Shown: positions 16,659 through 25,622, counted from the stretch's first letter. The stretch is 64,000 bases of DNA from Desmonostoc muscorum LEGE 12446 (GCF_015207005.2 NZ_JADEXS020000001.1:6719001-6783000), one strand, 5' to 3'. The notes: a model not told the origin generated them from the sequence alone. Program-made: numbers and translations.

Positions 16659-16865
16659 ATGACTATTTGGGTAAATGAGCAAATCGATCCGTCTGGGATG
16701 ATTCATGCTTGTATTGCTTGTTGTAACGAATCTCAAGCCAAAGATTGTCATCATTCCTTTGAGAATAATTTGACCGAGACACAAAAAGCGGCAGGTTGGG
16801 TAGCACGATTACGCACAGTCGATTCTTGGGATGAGGTGCCAGTGAATTCTTTAAAACTCAATTAG
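16659..16865 (+). CDS. hypothetical small protein, Cys-rich
   Basis: 68 residues from ATG 16659 with a GAGGG 8 bases upstream, MTIWVNEQIDPSGMIHACIACC. Three Cys cluster at about residues 18-22 with another at 30 (HACIACCNESQAKDCHH), near two His, so metal binding is conceivable. The rest, AAGWVARLRTVDSWDEVP, is helical. I do not recognise the family. Confidence 0.55.
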   Translation: MTIWVNEQIDPSGMIHACIACCNESQAKDCHHSFENNLTETQKAAGWVARLRTVDSWDEVPVNSLKLN

Positions 16866-17414
16866 CAAGGAAGAATTCATGAGTCAGAATTCTGAATTCT
16901 GAATGAACAAATATAAATTTGATGTAGGGTGCGTTGTCGCCAAGCGCCGCACCTTAAATTGTTGGCGGTGCGTTAGCCTACTGAATTCTGTATTCTGTAT
17001 TCTGTATTCTGAATTCTTTCTCCAACCTCAACGACACTCACGACTCATCACCAAATCTCCATTAGCTAATCGATACACCCCTTGCGGTTCTACAAATCGC
17101 TATAGCAATCCTGTTTGAGTTGTGAAAAATATCAGTGGTGACTGTTGACAGCCTGAGCAGCAAGATTTCACTTTGTCATTTAGGACTGCTATGATATCGT
17201 TTTTGATTGCCCATATTTCAACAGCCAACCCAGCAAATCCCATTTAAACAGGTTAATAAAGGATAAAAATCAGATTAAAATTGTCAAATTATTAACAACT
17301 ACTTCCAAGAAAACTAATTTATTATATAAATTTGATGATTTTTTGCAACTATTAAGAGTTATCATCTATACCGTAGATTAAATTGAAAAACTTTGCAAAA
17401 ACCGAATCAATTTA
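16866..17414. repeat. STRR and dispersed repeat region
   Basis: AATTCTG/TATTCTG heptamers at 16886-16904 and 16981-17016 bracket a GC-rich unit, GTAGGGTGCGTTGTCGCC (16924) with partial inverted copy GGCGGTGCG (16965). On the minus strand 17038-17103 reads RFVEPQGVYRLANGDLVMS, a possible fragment of a decayed gene, too short to name. The remainder is AT-rich leader of the next gene. Confidence 0.55.
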
Positions 17415-17972
17415 GTGAACTATCCCAGAGTTTACACTTCGGAGCAAGGCTATCCCATTAATTTAGTTGGCGAAACGGGACAAGCGGTTCAAATTTCAAT
17501 TCATCCCCCCAGTCAATATATCTGTGCCAACTGCGAACGGATATTACCAGATTGGAAACAGCAGCCATTTTTACGAGTAGTGATTGTTTTACAACAATCG
17601 CGCTATCAACTAGTGGAAAAGACAGCCCAAGTAGAGACAGACAAAGAACGCTTACGGGAAAAGTTTATGAGATTTGGCTGCGATTTGGCATTTAATTTGC
17701 GCGATCGCGGTTATTTAACAGACCTAATCGACCCTCGTACAGGCTATCCTTTATTATCCCATCCCGGAGCAATTCCCCACGACGACACAGCAGTTGTTCA
17801 AGCTTTACTCAACTATCCAGTGATTAAAAATCAATGCCGTGTGTTAATTCATCCCGAATGGGGTGCAGCAGTTTATCCTAGCATCTTGATATCAGAAGCT
17901 CCCCCAATTGTAATTGAATGGGTTACTAAAGCTATAGCAGCTATGCATGGTTGGAAAGAAATTGATGATTAG
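17415..17972 (+). CDS. MMADHC/CblD-like protein
   Basis: 185 residues from a GTG start (no in-frame ATG upstream). The sequence NYPRVYTSEQGYPINLVGETGQ, SIHPPSQYICANCERILPDW, FGCDLAFNLRDRGYLTDLIDP and HDDTAVVQALLNYP resembles the cyanobacterial version of the methylmalonic aciduria and homocystinuria type D protein. Human MMADHC routes cobalamin between cytosolic and mitochondrial enzymes. The bacterial role is not established; a cobalamin or thiol-linked role is inference. Conserved Cys at CANC and FGC could be functional. Monocistronic, flanked by repeat regions. Confidence 0.6.
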   Translation: MNYPRVYTSEQGYPINLVGETGQAVQISIHPPSQYICANCERILPDWKQQPFLRVVIVLQQSRYQLVEKTAQVETDKERLREKFMRFGCDLAFNLRDRGYLTDLIDPRTGYPLLSHPGAIPHDDTAVVQALLNYPVIKNQCRVLIHPEWGAAVYPSILISEAPPIVIEWVTKAIAAMHGWKEIDD

Positions 17973-18042
17973 TAATTTATCATTTGTGATTGGACATTCA
18001 TTATTGATTATTCCCCTCTGCTGAAGATCTCCCTCATAGATA
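17973..18042. other. short spacer before miniature element
   Basis: AT-rich, nothing recognised. Confidence 0.4.
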
Positions 18043-18167
18043 AGGGAACTCCAAGAAATAAATTATCCAATATTGTGGGGTGGGCATCTTGCCCGCCCTA
18101 TGGACTGGGCGGGCGAGACGCCCACCCCACAAGAGTTAATTGAATATTTTTTTATTTGGAAGTCCCT
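18043..18167. repeat. miniature inverted-repeat element (family with AGGGA(A/C)(C/T)TCCA ends)
   Basis: Left end AGGGAACTCCAAGAAATAAA (18043) is an inverted copy of the right end at 18140-18167 (TTATTTGGAAGTCCCT). Inside lies a 26-bp inverted repeat, 18073-18098 against 18107-18132 with two mismatches, rich in GTGGGGTGGGC. Flanks are TA at the left and TA overlapping the right end, compatible with TA target choice. A larger relative lies at 21046. Confidence 0.65.
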
Positions 18168-18438
18168 AAGCTGTTGTGCTTTTAATTTGCACTTTGAGGC
18201 AGCAGAGGGGCAGAGGAGCAGAGGAGAGGTTTGCAGGTTTTACCTAAAAGATGATAATGCAACTTGTAGGCGCGACAGCTTACAGCAGATTTCAAGGAAA
18301 GTGAGGTACACAATCTAAGTCTGTTATCCAGGTATAAAGCGTGTTTTACTCTCCGGAGTTTCGTTCGTCGGAAGCCTTCGCTGATTCTGCTGTATATATT
18401 AGAAATGAGAAGAATAAAAAACAAGCATAATAGAATCT
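18168..18438. other. spacer upstream of DUF3445 gene
   Basis: Holds a GGGGCAGAGGAGCAGAGGAG tract near 18207 and the dispersed motif AAGGAAAGTGAGGTACACAA (18295), which recurs at 31011 and in part at 54370. No gene. Confidence 0.5.
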
Positions 18439-19461
18439 GTGTCTCTAGACAACTTGTTCCAAGAAGTTAGGACAGTGGAAGCTTCTAATAATTCGGCTTG
18501 CTACTTTCCCCTGATGAGTGGACGCTACGAAGTTAAGCCAGGGATGATGCCTTTTGGCTGCTGTTTGGGTAACACTCAGGTAGATGGGCAGGTATTTCAA
18601 ATTGATGATAATTTTACCCAGTACCGTCAAGCTAAGTTGTTAGCCCGTGAGGAACGGTTGAGCAAGTACTACCAAACCTGCAATTATTCTAAGGCTGTGG
18701 CAAGTGCGGTCGCTCGTTTAATAATTAATCGCCTTACCCAAGAACACCCAAAGCACTTTTACTATCAAAAGTCAATACATAACACCCTCAAATTTCACAG
18801 CCAACTTACCAAAGAAACACTCTATTTAGATGCAGAGTTCCAGTTACACCAAGTCGAAGGTAGCCAAGTTGTTCCAGCTTATGCTTCTACCCTCGATGCT
18901 TTAGCAGCACAGGTGCAGGAAGACCTGACAATTATCTGCCGTTCTGCTGATGGTAGGAACTGGTTGAGTGGAGTTCATCTGTGCTATCCCAACCACTGGT
19001 CAGCTGAGGAAAAAATCGGTCAAGATTTTGCCACAATTCATGCGCCTGTGGCGGGGATGGAAAAAATAAATCGGCGAGGTTTAGCGATCGCTAATACAAT
19101 GATTACTCACAAACCGATGGTACGCTTTGCTTGGGGTTTGAGTAACGATACCCGCCTGAACCACCATCCCGAACCACCGCTTGGTGTGTCAGTTAGCCAA
19201 TGGCGAGGTAGAGATTTTGATCTGCAACATCCCAGGCTTTATTTGCGAATTGAGCGACAAGTCATTTGGGGAATACCAGAGTATGAAGCAGCGCTGTTTA
19301 CAATTCGTACTTACTTTAGAGATTGTGGTGTAGTTAAAAAAGATTCACTGCTAAAGTCTAAGCTGTATACTGCAATTGAGTCTATGTCGCTGGAGTCACT
19401 GGTATATAAAGGGTTAGCAGAAAGTAAAGCCAGTATTTTGGAGTGGCTAAACGAGGTTTGA
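18439..19461 (+). CDS. DUF3445 / haem-dependent oxidative N-demethylase-like protein
   Basis: 340 residues from a GTG start. The family features are present: YEVKPGMMPFG near residue 30, a FQIDDNFTQYRQAKLLAREERLSKYYQ helix region, then LCYPNHWSAEEKIGQDFATIHAPVAG around residue 190, and MVRFAWGLSNDTRLNHHPE followed by YLRIERQVIWGIPE. The HAPV and RxERQ...P segments are the haem-PAS-like core of the HODM family, which demethylates small amines in fungi. The cyanobacterial substrate is unknown. Cytoplasmic. Neighbours give no pathway clue. Confidence 0.75.
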   Translation: MSLDNLFQEVRTVEASNNSACYFPLMSGRYEVKPGMMPFGCCLGNTQVDGQVFQIDDNFTQYRQAKLLAREERLSKYYQTCNYSKAVASAVARLIINRLTQEHPKHFYYQKSIHNTLKFHSQLTKETLYLDAEFQLHQVEGSQVVPAYASTLDALAAQVQEDLTIICRSADGRNWLSGVHLCYPNHWSAEEKIGQDFATIHAPVAGMEKINRRGLAIANTMITHKPMVRFAWGLSNDTRLNHHPEPPLGVSVSQWRGRDFDLQHPRLYLRIERQVIWGIPEYEAALFTIRTYFRDCGVVKKDSLLKSKLYTAIESMSLESLVYKGLAESKASILEWLNEV

Positions 19462-19829
19462 TTTCTCTTTTAACCACCTTCCAAAAGCACTTTTAAAACA
19501 GAATTCAGAATTCAGAATGGGCTGCGCCCCGCTGCGCTAACAGAATTCAGCAATCTTTTTAGTGGGGGATTTAGACCCGCCACTACAAAAGTTGACCACC
19601 AGATTTTTAACAAAGTTTGGGGGTTTAATTCCCCTGCCTCTACAGGTAGCAGGTTTTGTGTCGGGGTTAAATCGCCGTTATATGATATCCGCCTAATTAC
19701 CCATAATAAAAATTTCTCCGCGTCCCCGTGTCTCCGTGTCCCCGCGTCAGTCCTAACTATGGGTCTTTAACCGGACATGATATTGAATTAATTCTGAATT
19801 CTGACGACTGACGCCTTTATTCTTTCTTG
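19462..19829. repeat. repeat-rich spacer without genes
   Basis: AGAATTCAGAATTCAGAATG at 19499, GGGCTGCGCCCCGCTGCGC at 19519, AGTGGGGGATTTAGACCCGCC-type repeat near 19561, CCGCGTCCCCGTGTCTCCGTG units near 19719, and TTCTGAATTCTG ends. A stack of dispersed repeats. Confidence 0.6.
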
Positions 19830-20285
19830 TTAAATATTTTGTTTCTGGAGTTCTGCGGGTGCATTTCCAAACTTCCTTCCCCTTTTTTTGAGTACACGTC
19901 GTAGTCGATCTGCACTCAAATTTACTTGACGTTCAGATGCTAATTTGTTTGCTAGTTCTTTAGAATTATAAGTCTTTGCTTCTTGAGCTAAGCAATTTTC
20001 TAGATAAATCAAATCTGATTCCGAATATCGGGTTTTTCCTCCTCGGCCAGCAGCATCCCACAAGCCTACTAACCCCAACTTTTCCCAGCGATGAAGGGTT
20101 TGACGTACTGTTGAAATCGCCCAGTTCAAACCTTTAGCAATTTCCTCATTTTTTAAGCCACGAGCATTCAACAGTAAAACTTGGGCACGATCCTTGGTAC
20201 GTTGAGGAACATCTTTGGCTTTTCTTAACTCTTCTAGAGTTAGCTTTTCTTCTTCAGTTAGAAAAATTTTCAATCGGCATCCCAT
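19830..20285 (-). CDS. IS630-family transposase N-terminal part (truncated)
   Basis: 151 residues. It opens with FLTEEEKLTLEELRKAKDVPQRTKDRAQVLLLNARG, then a helix-turn-helix NEEIAKGLNWAISTVRQTLHRW and a second winged part (LVGLWDAAGRGGKTRY, LSADRLRRVLKKRGRKF). This is the paired DNA-binding region of IS630-type transposases. The DDE catalytic half is absent: the frame stops after GNAPAELQKQNI and the downstream DNA is repeats. It is either a relic or a free DNA-binding protein. IS630 elements use TA targets, which fits the miniature elements at 18043 and 21046, but a link is not shown. Confidence 0.7.
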   Translation of the reverse strand: MGCRLKIFLTEEEKLTLEELRKAKDVPQRTKDRAQVLLLNARGLKNEEIAKGLNWAISTVRQTLHRWEKLGLVGLWDAAGRGGKTRYSESDLIYLENCLAQEAKTYNSKELANKLASERQVNLSADRLRRVLKKRGRKFGNAPAELQKQNI

Positions 20286-20535
20286 AAATAATAACCTTTT
20301 ACACAGTCAAATTTTGTCATTTTTATATCTATATCAGACCTCTATACTTGCTACGGCATACATCTGAATAATACGCTATTCAACTGAACAATAAGTATTA
20401 AGGATGCTCACGTCTAATCTGATGGCTACCACCCATGAAATATTGCCTTGATAACATTTTCAAAGTTGATAATTGATTGTCAAAAGTTACGCGCATCAAA
20501 CTAGACAGCCTTAGCCTGTATAGGTTTGTTTATTG
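20286..20535. other. AT-rich spacer
   Basis: Upstream of the transposase fragment; no gene, no clear repeat. Confidence 0.4.
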
Positions 20536-20591
20536 CATAGCCAGAGGCCGTAGCTGATGGCTATGAGGACAATAATTTGTTGGCATTGTCC
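20536..20591. ncRNA. twin hairpins, candidate non-coding RNA
   Basis: CATAGCCA/TGGCTATG (20536-20543 and 20558-20565) is followed one base later by GGACAAT/ATTGTCC (20567-20573 and 20585-20591). Both stems are perfect, in otherwise AT-rich DNA with no gene. Strand cannot be decided. Confidence 0.3.
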
Positions 20592-20932
20592 TGATTGCTA
20601 CCTAATGTCGAATACAAAAAACTGTATCATTAAACTTTTTCACATCTTCCTATTGATCCGGGCATTTATCAAAACTTTAAAAATTCTTTTTTGATGATTT
20701 TAGACTTGGATGAGCAAAAAAAGATATACAAGCACAGGTTTTTTTATTTTACTGCTCTGAGTAAATTAACTTTTATTATCTCCCAGAAAAAATATCTGTT
20801 TTCTCTAGTTTACATAAAATTTACATTGTACGTACCAATATTCTTGGCTAAGACAACAAAATATTTAACGCTCATTCTAAAAAATACTGCTCACTGCTTA
20901 TTCTTTGATGATTATCAAAAGTGTGCAATAAA

Positions 20933-20996
20933 CTTTTCATACCTTTCATACTTTTCATACTTTTCATACCTTTCATACCTTTCTTACCTTTCTTAC
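20933..20996. repeat. tandem repeat, about 9-bp unit TTTCATACC
   Basis: About seven units of TTTCATAC(C/T) with TTTCTTAC variants. An open frame across it (SYLSYLSYLS) has no protein-like flanks and is not annotated. Confidence 0.75.
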
Positions 20997-21045
20997 TTAT
21001 CAGAGGGGAGAGCATTTACTTTTACCAAATTCATCTTTCAACATA

Positions 21046-21373
21046 GGAAACTCCAAAAAATAAATTATCCCAATTTCTGGACTTAACACGACTGCCCCTC
21101 CCCCTACCGCTTGGCCTAAATGCGTTCTCGTAGGGGCGCACAGCTGTGCATTAGTGTCAACTTAACGTAAAAACCTTGTAATGACGTTAGAGAAAACTTA
21201 CTCAATTACCAATCAATCTGGAGTCACCCCACCCCGATCTTCGAGGAGGGGGTTGAGGGGTGGGGTAAAACGATTGTGGGACAAAGGTTTGAGCTGAAGT
21301 TGACACCAATGACAGCTGTGCTACCCGAAAAATGTACAAACAATTTGGGATAATTTATTTTCTGGAAGTCCCT
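21046..21373. repeat. miniature inverted-repeat element, larger member
   Basis: Left end GGAAACTCCAAAAAATAAAT (21046) mirrors the right end (ATTTATTTTCTGGAAGTCCC, to 21372); the pairing continues through AATTATCCCAA. TA flanks both sides (21044-21045, 21373-21374). The interior carries a partial GTAGGGGCGCACAGCTGTGC (21131) like the palindrome at 61530 and a GAGGGGGTTGAGGGGTGGGG tract. Non-coding. Confidence 0.65.
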
Positions 21374-21747
21374 AAATAGAGGATTTTTTTGTTAATTCTG
21401 GTATCCCTTGAATATCCATACATCTTTAAAAAAAACGACATTATCATAGCCTGATATTTTGTGATAATTTTGGAATTTTTTCAGGTTTTATAGTCAAAAA
21501 ATATTATGTACATGATATTTTGAAATTATCAGAAAACATAACTTATTGCAAAAATAAATACTCAGTATTAATTGATGGATAAATTAGTATTTAGTATATT
21601 TTTTGAGTTAAAAATCTTGCCAAAAAATAGCAATAATTAATACAAGTTAAAAATTACAAAAACTAATATTCATTACAACTTTCAAAAAAATTAATAGGGA
21701 TAATGGGGACAGAAAAAAATCTGATAATTTGCGCTCGGAGACGGATA
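21374..21747. other. AT-rich leader of flv3-like gene
   Basis: About 370 bases, extremely AT-rich with many A and T runs. It presumably holds the flavodiiron promoter. No gene or repeat recognised. The in-frame ATG at 21703 adds 15 residues (MGTEKNLIICARRRI) with no family support. Confidence 0.5.
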
Positions 21748-23466
21748 ATGGTAGCGATCGCAGAGAACGTTCAACATCGGTTAACTATACAAACTGTAGA
21801 AATTGCCCCTAATACAACGGCGATTCGCTCTCTCGATTGGGATCGCGATCGCTTCGATATCGAATTCGGACTGCAAAATGGTACAACCTACAATTCATAT
21901 CTAATTAGGGGCGAACAAACAGTTTTGGTTGATACTTCTCACCAGAAGTTTCGCCAACTGTATTTAGATACCTTGAAAAGTCTTGTCAACCCCAAGACAA
22001 TAGATTACATAATTGTTAGTCACACAGAGCCAGACCATAGCGGGTTAGTGGAAGATGTGCTTCAGTTAGCGCCGCGAGCCACCGTTTTAGCTTCTAAAGT
22101 TGCGTTGCAATTTTTAGAAGGTTTAGTACACGATCCCTTTTCCAAGCGGATTGTTAAAAGTGGCGATCGCATAGATATTGGCAAAGGACACGAAATCGAA
22201 TTCGTGAGTGCGCCTAACCTGCACTGGCCGGACACAATCTTTAGCTTTGACCGCAAAACCCAAATCCTCTACACCTGTGATGCTTTTGGGATGCACTTCT
22301 GTGACGATCGCACCTTCGATGAAGATTTAGAAGCGATCGAAGCTGACTTTAGATTTTACTACGACTGTTTGATGGGTCCTAACGCTCGTTCTCTGCTGAA
22401 TGCAATGAAGAGAATGGGTGAACTAGGGAAGATTAATATTATCGCCAACGGTCACGGGCCATTATTATATCACCATCTAGATGTTCTCACTGGCTGCTAC
22501 GAAAATTGGAGCCAAAGACAAGCCAAAGCAGAAACAACAGTTGGCTTGTTCTTTGTCTCAGACTACGGGTATGGTGAACGCCTTGGTCACGCAATTGCCG
22601 AAGGAATCCTGAAAACAGGAGTTGGGGTAGAAGTCCTGGATCTGAGTACAGCTGGGAGCCAAGAAATCCAAGAACTAGCTGGTAGAGCAGCTGGCATCAT
22701 TATTGGTATGCCTCCAAGTACCGCCGCTGCCGCCCAAGCTAGTATCAGTTCATTGCTAGCTGTGGCCAAAAACAAGCAAGTAGTTGGGCTATTTGAATGT
22801 TATGGCGGAGATGATGAACCCATTGATACACTCCGGAGAAAATTTATTGACTCTGGTGTGAAAGAAGCCTTCCCAGCCATTCGGATTAAAGAAGTTCCCA
22901 CAGCATCCACATTCCAATTGTGCCAAGAAGCAGGTACAGACTTGGGACAATTGCTGGTGCGCGATCGCAACATCAAGCAAATCAAATCCCTTGATGTCAA
23001 CATGGAAAAGGCGCTGGGTCGCATTAGCAACGGACTGTACATAATTACCACCAAAAAAGGTGATGTCAGCAGTGCCATGCTAGCGTCCTGGGTGACACAA
23101 GCGAGTTTGCAACCACTAGGATTCACAATAGCCGTTGCCAAAGACCGCGCCATTGATTCCTTAATGCAAATAGGCGATCGCTTCGTCCTCAACGTCTTGG
23201 AAGAAGGCAATTATCAAGAACTGAAAAAGCACTTTCTCAAGCGCTTGCATCCTGGTGCTGACAGATTTGCGGGAGTGAAAACTCAAACCGCCAAAAACGG
23301 CTCCCCAATTCTGACTGATGCTCTAGCATACATGGAATGTGAAGTACAGAGCAGCATGGAGTGCAGTGACCACTGGATTTTATACTGCACCGTCCAAGAA
23401 GGTCGTGTCTCCAAAGCCGATGCATTGACAGCTGTTCGTCATCGCAAAGTTGGAAATTACTACTAA
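21748..23466 (+). CDS. flv3: flavodiiron protein, Flv3-type (canonical di-iron ligands)
   Basis: 572 residues from ATG 21748. Three domains are visible. A metallo-beta-lactamase-like domain (1-265) has the full ligand set: SHTEPDHSG (H-x-E-x-D-H), NLHWPDT (His), YTCDAFGMH (Asp) and NGHGPL (His). A flavodoxin domain begins at VGLFFVSDYGYGERLG. A C-terminal NAD(P)H:flavin reductase-like domain is typical of cyanobacterial A-type proteins (ALGRISNGLYIITTKKGDVSSAMLASWVTQAS). Such proteins reduce O2 to water without making reactive oxygen. The canonical ligands identify it as the Flv3/Flv4 side of the pair. The partner at 23718 lacks them. The adjacent flv3-then-flv1 order resembles the heterocyst pair flv3B-flv1B of Nostoc PCC 7120; this assignment is inference. 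Confidence 0.88.
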   Translation: MVAIAENVQHRLTIQTVEIAPNTTAIRSLDWDRDRFDIEFGLQNGTTYNSYLIRGEQTVLVDTSHQKFRQLYLDTLKSLVNPKTIDYIIVSHTEPDHSGLVEDVLQLAPRATVLASKVALQFLEGLVHDPFSKRIVKSGDRIDIGKGHEIEFVSAPNLHWPDTIFSFDRKTQILYTCDAFGMHFCDDRTFDEDLEAIEADFRFYYDCLMGPNARSLLNAMKRMGELGKINIIANGHGPLLYHHLDVLTGCYENWSQRQAKAETTVGLFFVSDYGYGERLGHAIAEGILKTGVGVEVLDLSTAGSQEIQELAGRAAGIIIGMPPSTAAAAQASISSLLAVAKNKQVVGLFECYGGDDEPIDTLRRKFIDSGVKEAFPAIRIKEVPTASTFQLCQEAGTDLGQLLVRDRNIKQIKSLDVNMEKALGRISNGLYIITTKKGDVSSAMLASWVTQASLQPLGFTIAVAKDRAIDSLMQIGDRFVLNVLEEGNYQELKKHFLKRLHPGADRFAGVKTQTAKNGSPILTDALAYMECEVQSSMECSDHWILYCTVQEGRVSKADALTAVRHRKVGNYY

Positions 23467-23672
23467 AGATTGGGTATTGGGTACTGGGTACTGGGAAAAC
23501 TCTTCCCTAATTCCCAGTCCCCAGTCCCTAATCCCCAGTCCCCAGCCGATGCATTGACAGCTGTTCGTCATCGCAAAGTTGGAAATTACTACTAGGGATT
23601 GGGTACTGGGTACTGGGTACTAGGAAAACTCTTCCCTAATCCCCAGTCCCCAGTCCCTAATTCCCAGTCCCC
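23415..23672 (+). repeat. 129-bp tandem duplication including the 3' end of flv3
   Basis: The last 17 codons of flv3 plus the following CCCAGTC-type STRR (23415-23540) are repeated at 23544-23672 with a few differences; the stop TAA becomes TAG in the second copy. The second copy is an orphan gene tail. Confidence 0.9.
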
Positions 23673-23717
23673 AGTCCCCAGTCCCCAGTCCCCAGTACAC
23701 TACCTCACTCAACACCT

Positions 23718-25430
23718 ATGATCAATTCCAAGCCACGCGACGTACAAGTTTTACCAATTGCCACAAATAGTAAGGTTCTCAAGGCACGTAGTTGGTCACG
23801 TCTGCGGTTTGAAATTGAATACGCATTGGAAAGAGGTACTACCTCTAATTGCTATTTAATTGAAGCTGATAAAACCGCACTAATCGATCCACCACCAGAA
23901 AGCTTTACCGAAATTTATTTAGAGGCATTGCGGCAAACTTTAGATTTGACACGTTTGGATTATGTGGTCTTAGGTCATTTTAATCCCAACCGAGTTGCAA
24001 CCCTCAAAGCAATTTTAGAACTAGCACCACAGGTAACTTTTGTTTGTTCTCTTCCCGGTGCTAACAATTTGCGTGCTGCTTTCCTAGACCGCGATTTGCA
24101 GGTTTTGGTGATGCGGGGGAAAGAAACTCTGGATTTGGGCAAAGGTCATGTTTTAAAATTCCTCCCCATTCCCAGTCCCCGTTGGCCGGAAGGACTTTGT
24201 ACCTACGACCAGCAGACCCAAATTCTCTACACAGATAAATTATTTGCAACTCATATCTGTGGCGATGAACTGTTTGATGATAATCCAGAGGCGCTTAGAG
24301 AAGACCAGCGTTACTACTTTAACTGCCTGATGGCTCCCCAAGCTCCTCACGTGCAAGCAGCTTTGGAGAAAATATCAGATTTGCAGGTGAGAATGTATGC
24401 TGTGGGTCACGGGCCTTTAGTACGCACCGGCTTAATCCAACTGACCAAAGCTTATGGAGAATGGAGTCGTTCTCACAACGATCGCGAAATTTCCGTTGCT
24501 TTACTTTATGCCTCAGCTTACGGGAATACAGCGACTTTAGCACAAGCGATGGCTTTGGGACTGACCAAAGGCGGAGTTGCAGTCAAGTCCATCAACTGTG
24601 AATTTGCCACTCCCGATGAAATTCGCATCAACTTAGCACAGTCAGATGGTTTTATCATCGGTTCTCCCACCATCGGTGGCCATGCGCCGACTCCCATTCA
24701 TACTGCTTTAGGTATTGTGCTATCGAGTGGTGACAACACCAAACTGGCTGGGGTGTTTGGTTCCTATGGCTGGAGTGGGGAAGCATTTGACTTAATTGAA
24801 GGTAAACTCCGGGATGCAGGATATCGTTTGGGTTTTGAAACCTTGAAGGTGAAATTTAAACCCGATGATGTCACTCTCAAATTCTGTGAAGAAGTAGGTA
24901 CAGACTTTGCCCAAGCATTGAAAAAAGCTAAAAAGGTACGCGTACCCCAACAAGCTGCGACTCCGGTGGAACAAGCTGTGGGCCGAATTGTTGGTTCCGT
25001 TTGCGTGCTGACAGCAAGACTTGGAGAAGTATCTACTGGGATGCTAGGCGCTTGGGTTTCTCAAGCTACCTTTAATCCACCTGGACTTACCGTGGCGATC
25101 GCCAAAGATCGAGCGATCGAATCTTTAATGTATCCTGGTGGTAAATTTGCCCTGAATATACTACCTGAAGGCAATCATCAAGATTACATGAAGCATTTCC
25201 GTAAATCTTTCGCCCCTGGGGAAGATCGATTTGCGAACTTTAGCACAGCAGTTGCAGATAACGGCTGTACCGTTCTTACCGACGCACTAGCATATTTGGA
25301 ATGTTCAGTCAACCAACGTATGGAATGTGGCGATCACTGGGTTGTGTATGCAACCGTGGATGAAGGTAAATTACTCAAGCCTGATGCTGTTACTGCCATC
25401 AACCATCGCAAAACAGGTACTCATTACTAA
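23718..25430 (+). CDS. flv1: flavodiiron protein, Flv1-type (substituted di-iron ligands)
   Basis: 570 residues with the same three-domain layout as its neighbour. At each position where Flv3 has a metal ligand this protein differs: GHFNPNRVA replaces H-x-E-x-D-H (only the first His remains), SPRWPEG has Arg for His, and YTDKLFATH has Lys for Asp; AVGHGPL keeps its His. Such substitutions are the mark of Flv1/Flv2 proteins, which work as heteromers with Flv3/Flv4. Flavodoxin domain: VALLYASAYGNTATLA. Flavin reductase-like domain: AVGRIVGSVCVLTARLGEVSTGMLGAWVSQATF. It acts in the cytoplasm as an electron sink after photosystem I, or for O2 removal in heterocysts if it is Flv1B. Expected to be cotranscribed with flv3 across 251 bases of repeats. 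Confidence 0.87.
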   Translation: MINSKPRDVQVLPIATNSKVLKARSWSRLRFEIEYALERGTTSNCYLIEADKTALIDPPPESFTEIYLEALRQTLDLTRLDYVVLGHFNPNRVATLKAILELAPQVTFVCSLPGANNLRAAFLDRDLQVLVMRGKETLDLGKGHVLKFLPIPSPRWPEGLCTYDQQTQILYTDKLFATHICGDELFDDNPEALREDQRYYFNCLMAPQAPHVQAALEKISDLQVRMYAVGHGPLVRTGLIQLTKAYGEWSRSHNDREISVALLYASAYGNTATLAQAMALGLTKGGVAVKSINCEFATPDEIRINLAQSDGFIIGSPTIGGHAPTPIHTALGIVLSSGDNTKLAGVFGSYGWSGEAFDLIEGKLRDAGYRLGFETLKVKFKPDDVTLKFCEEVGTDFAQALKKAKKVRVPQQAATPVEQAVGRIVGSVCVLTARLGEVSTGMLGAWVSQATFNPPGLTVAIAKDRAIESLMYPGGKFALNILPEGNHQDYMKHFRKSFAPGEDRFANFSTAVADNGCTVLTDALAYLECSVNQRMECGDHWVVYATVDEGKLLKPDAVTAINHRKTGTHY

Positions 25431-25493
25431 CTCCGGTTTGGCTTTTCACATCATCTGTAAAAAGCAACGCCAAACCTAACCCCCTACCCCCTT

Positions 25494-25570
25494 ATACCAT
25501 TTCACTCAATTATTGATACAAATTACTTCCCCTGCCTGCCATCTGTATCAGTCTTAAAGTGAAACGGTAT
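25494..25570. repeat. short inverted-repeat element (ATACC(A/G)TTTCACT ends)
   Basis: 77 bp. Left end ATACCATTTCACTCAATTAT...GATACA is mirrored by the right end TGTATC...AAGTGAAACGGTAT. A 103-bp relative with the same ends occurs at 61491-61593. Confidence 0.7.
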
Positions 25571-25622
25571 TACTAGGGGAAGAGGGAAAATTCAAAGTAA
25601 GACCCCTCCTTTCCCCACAAAA

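Noticed and set aside
20691-21086. 131-codon open frame with SYLSYLSYLS repeats
   Set aside because: It is a 9-bp tandem repeat read as protein, with AT-rich non-protein-like flanks and no ribosome site.
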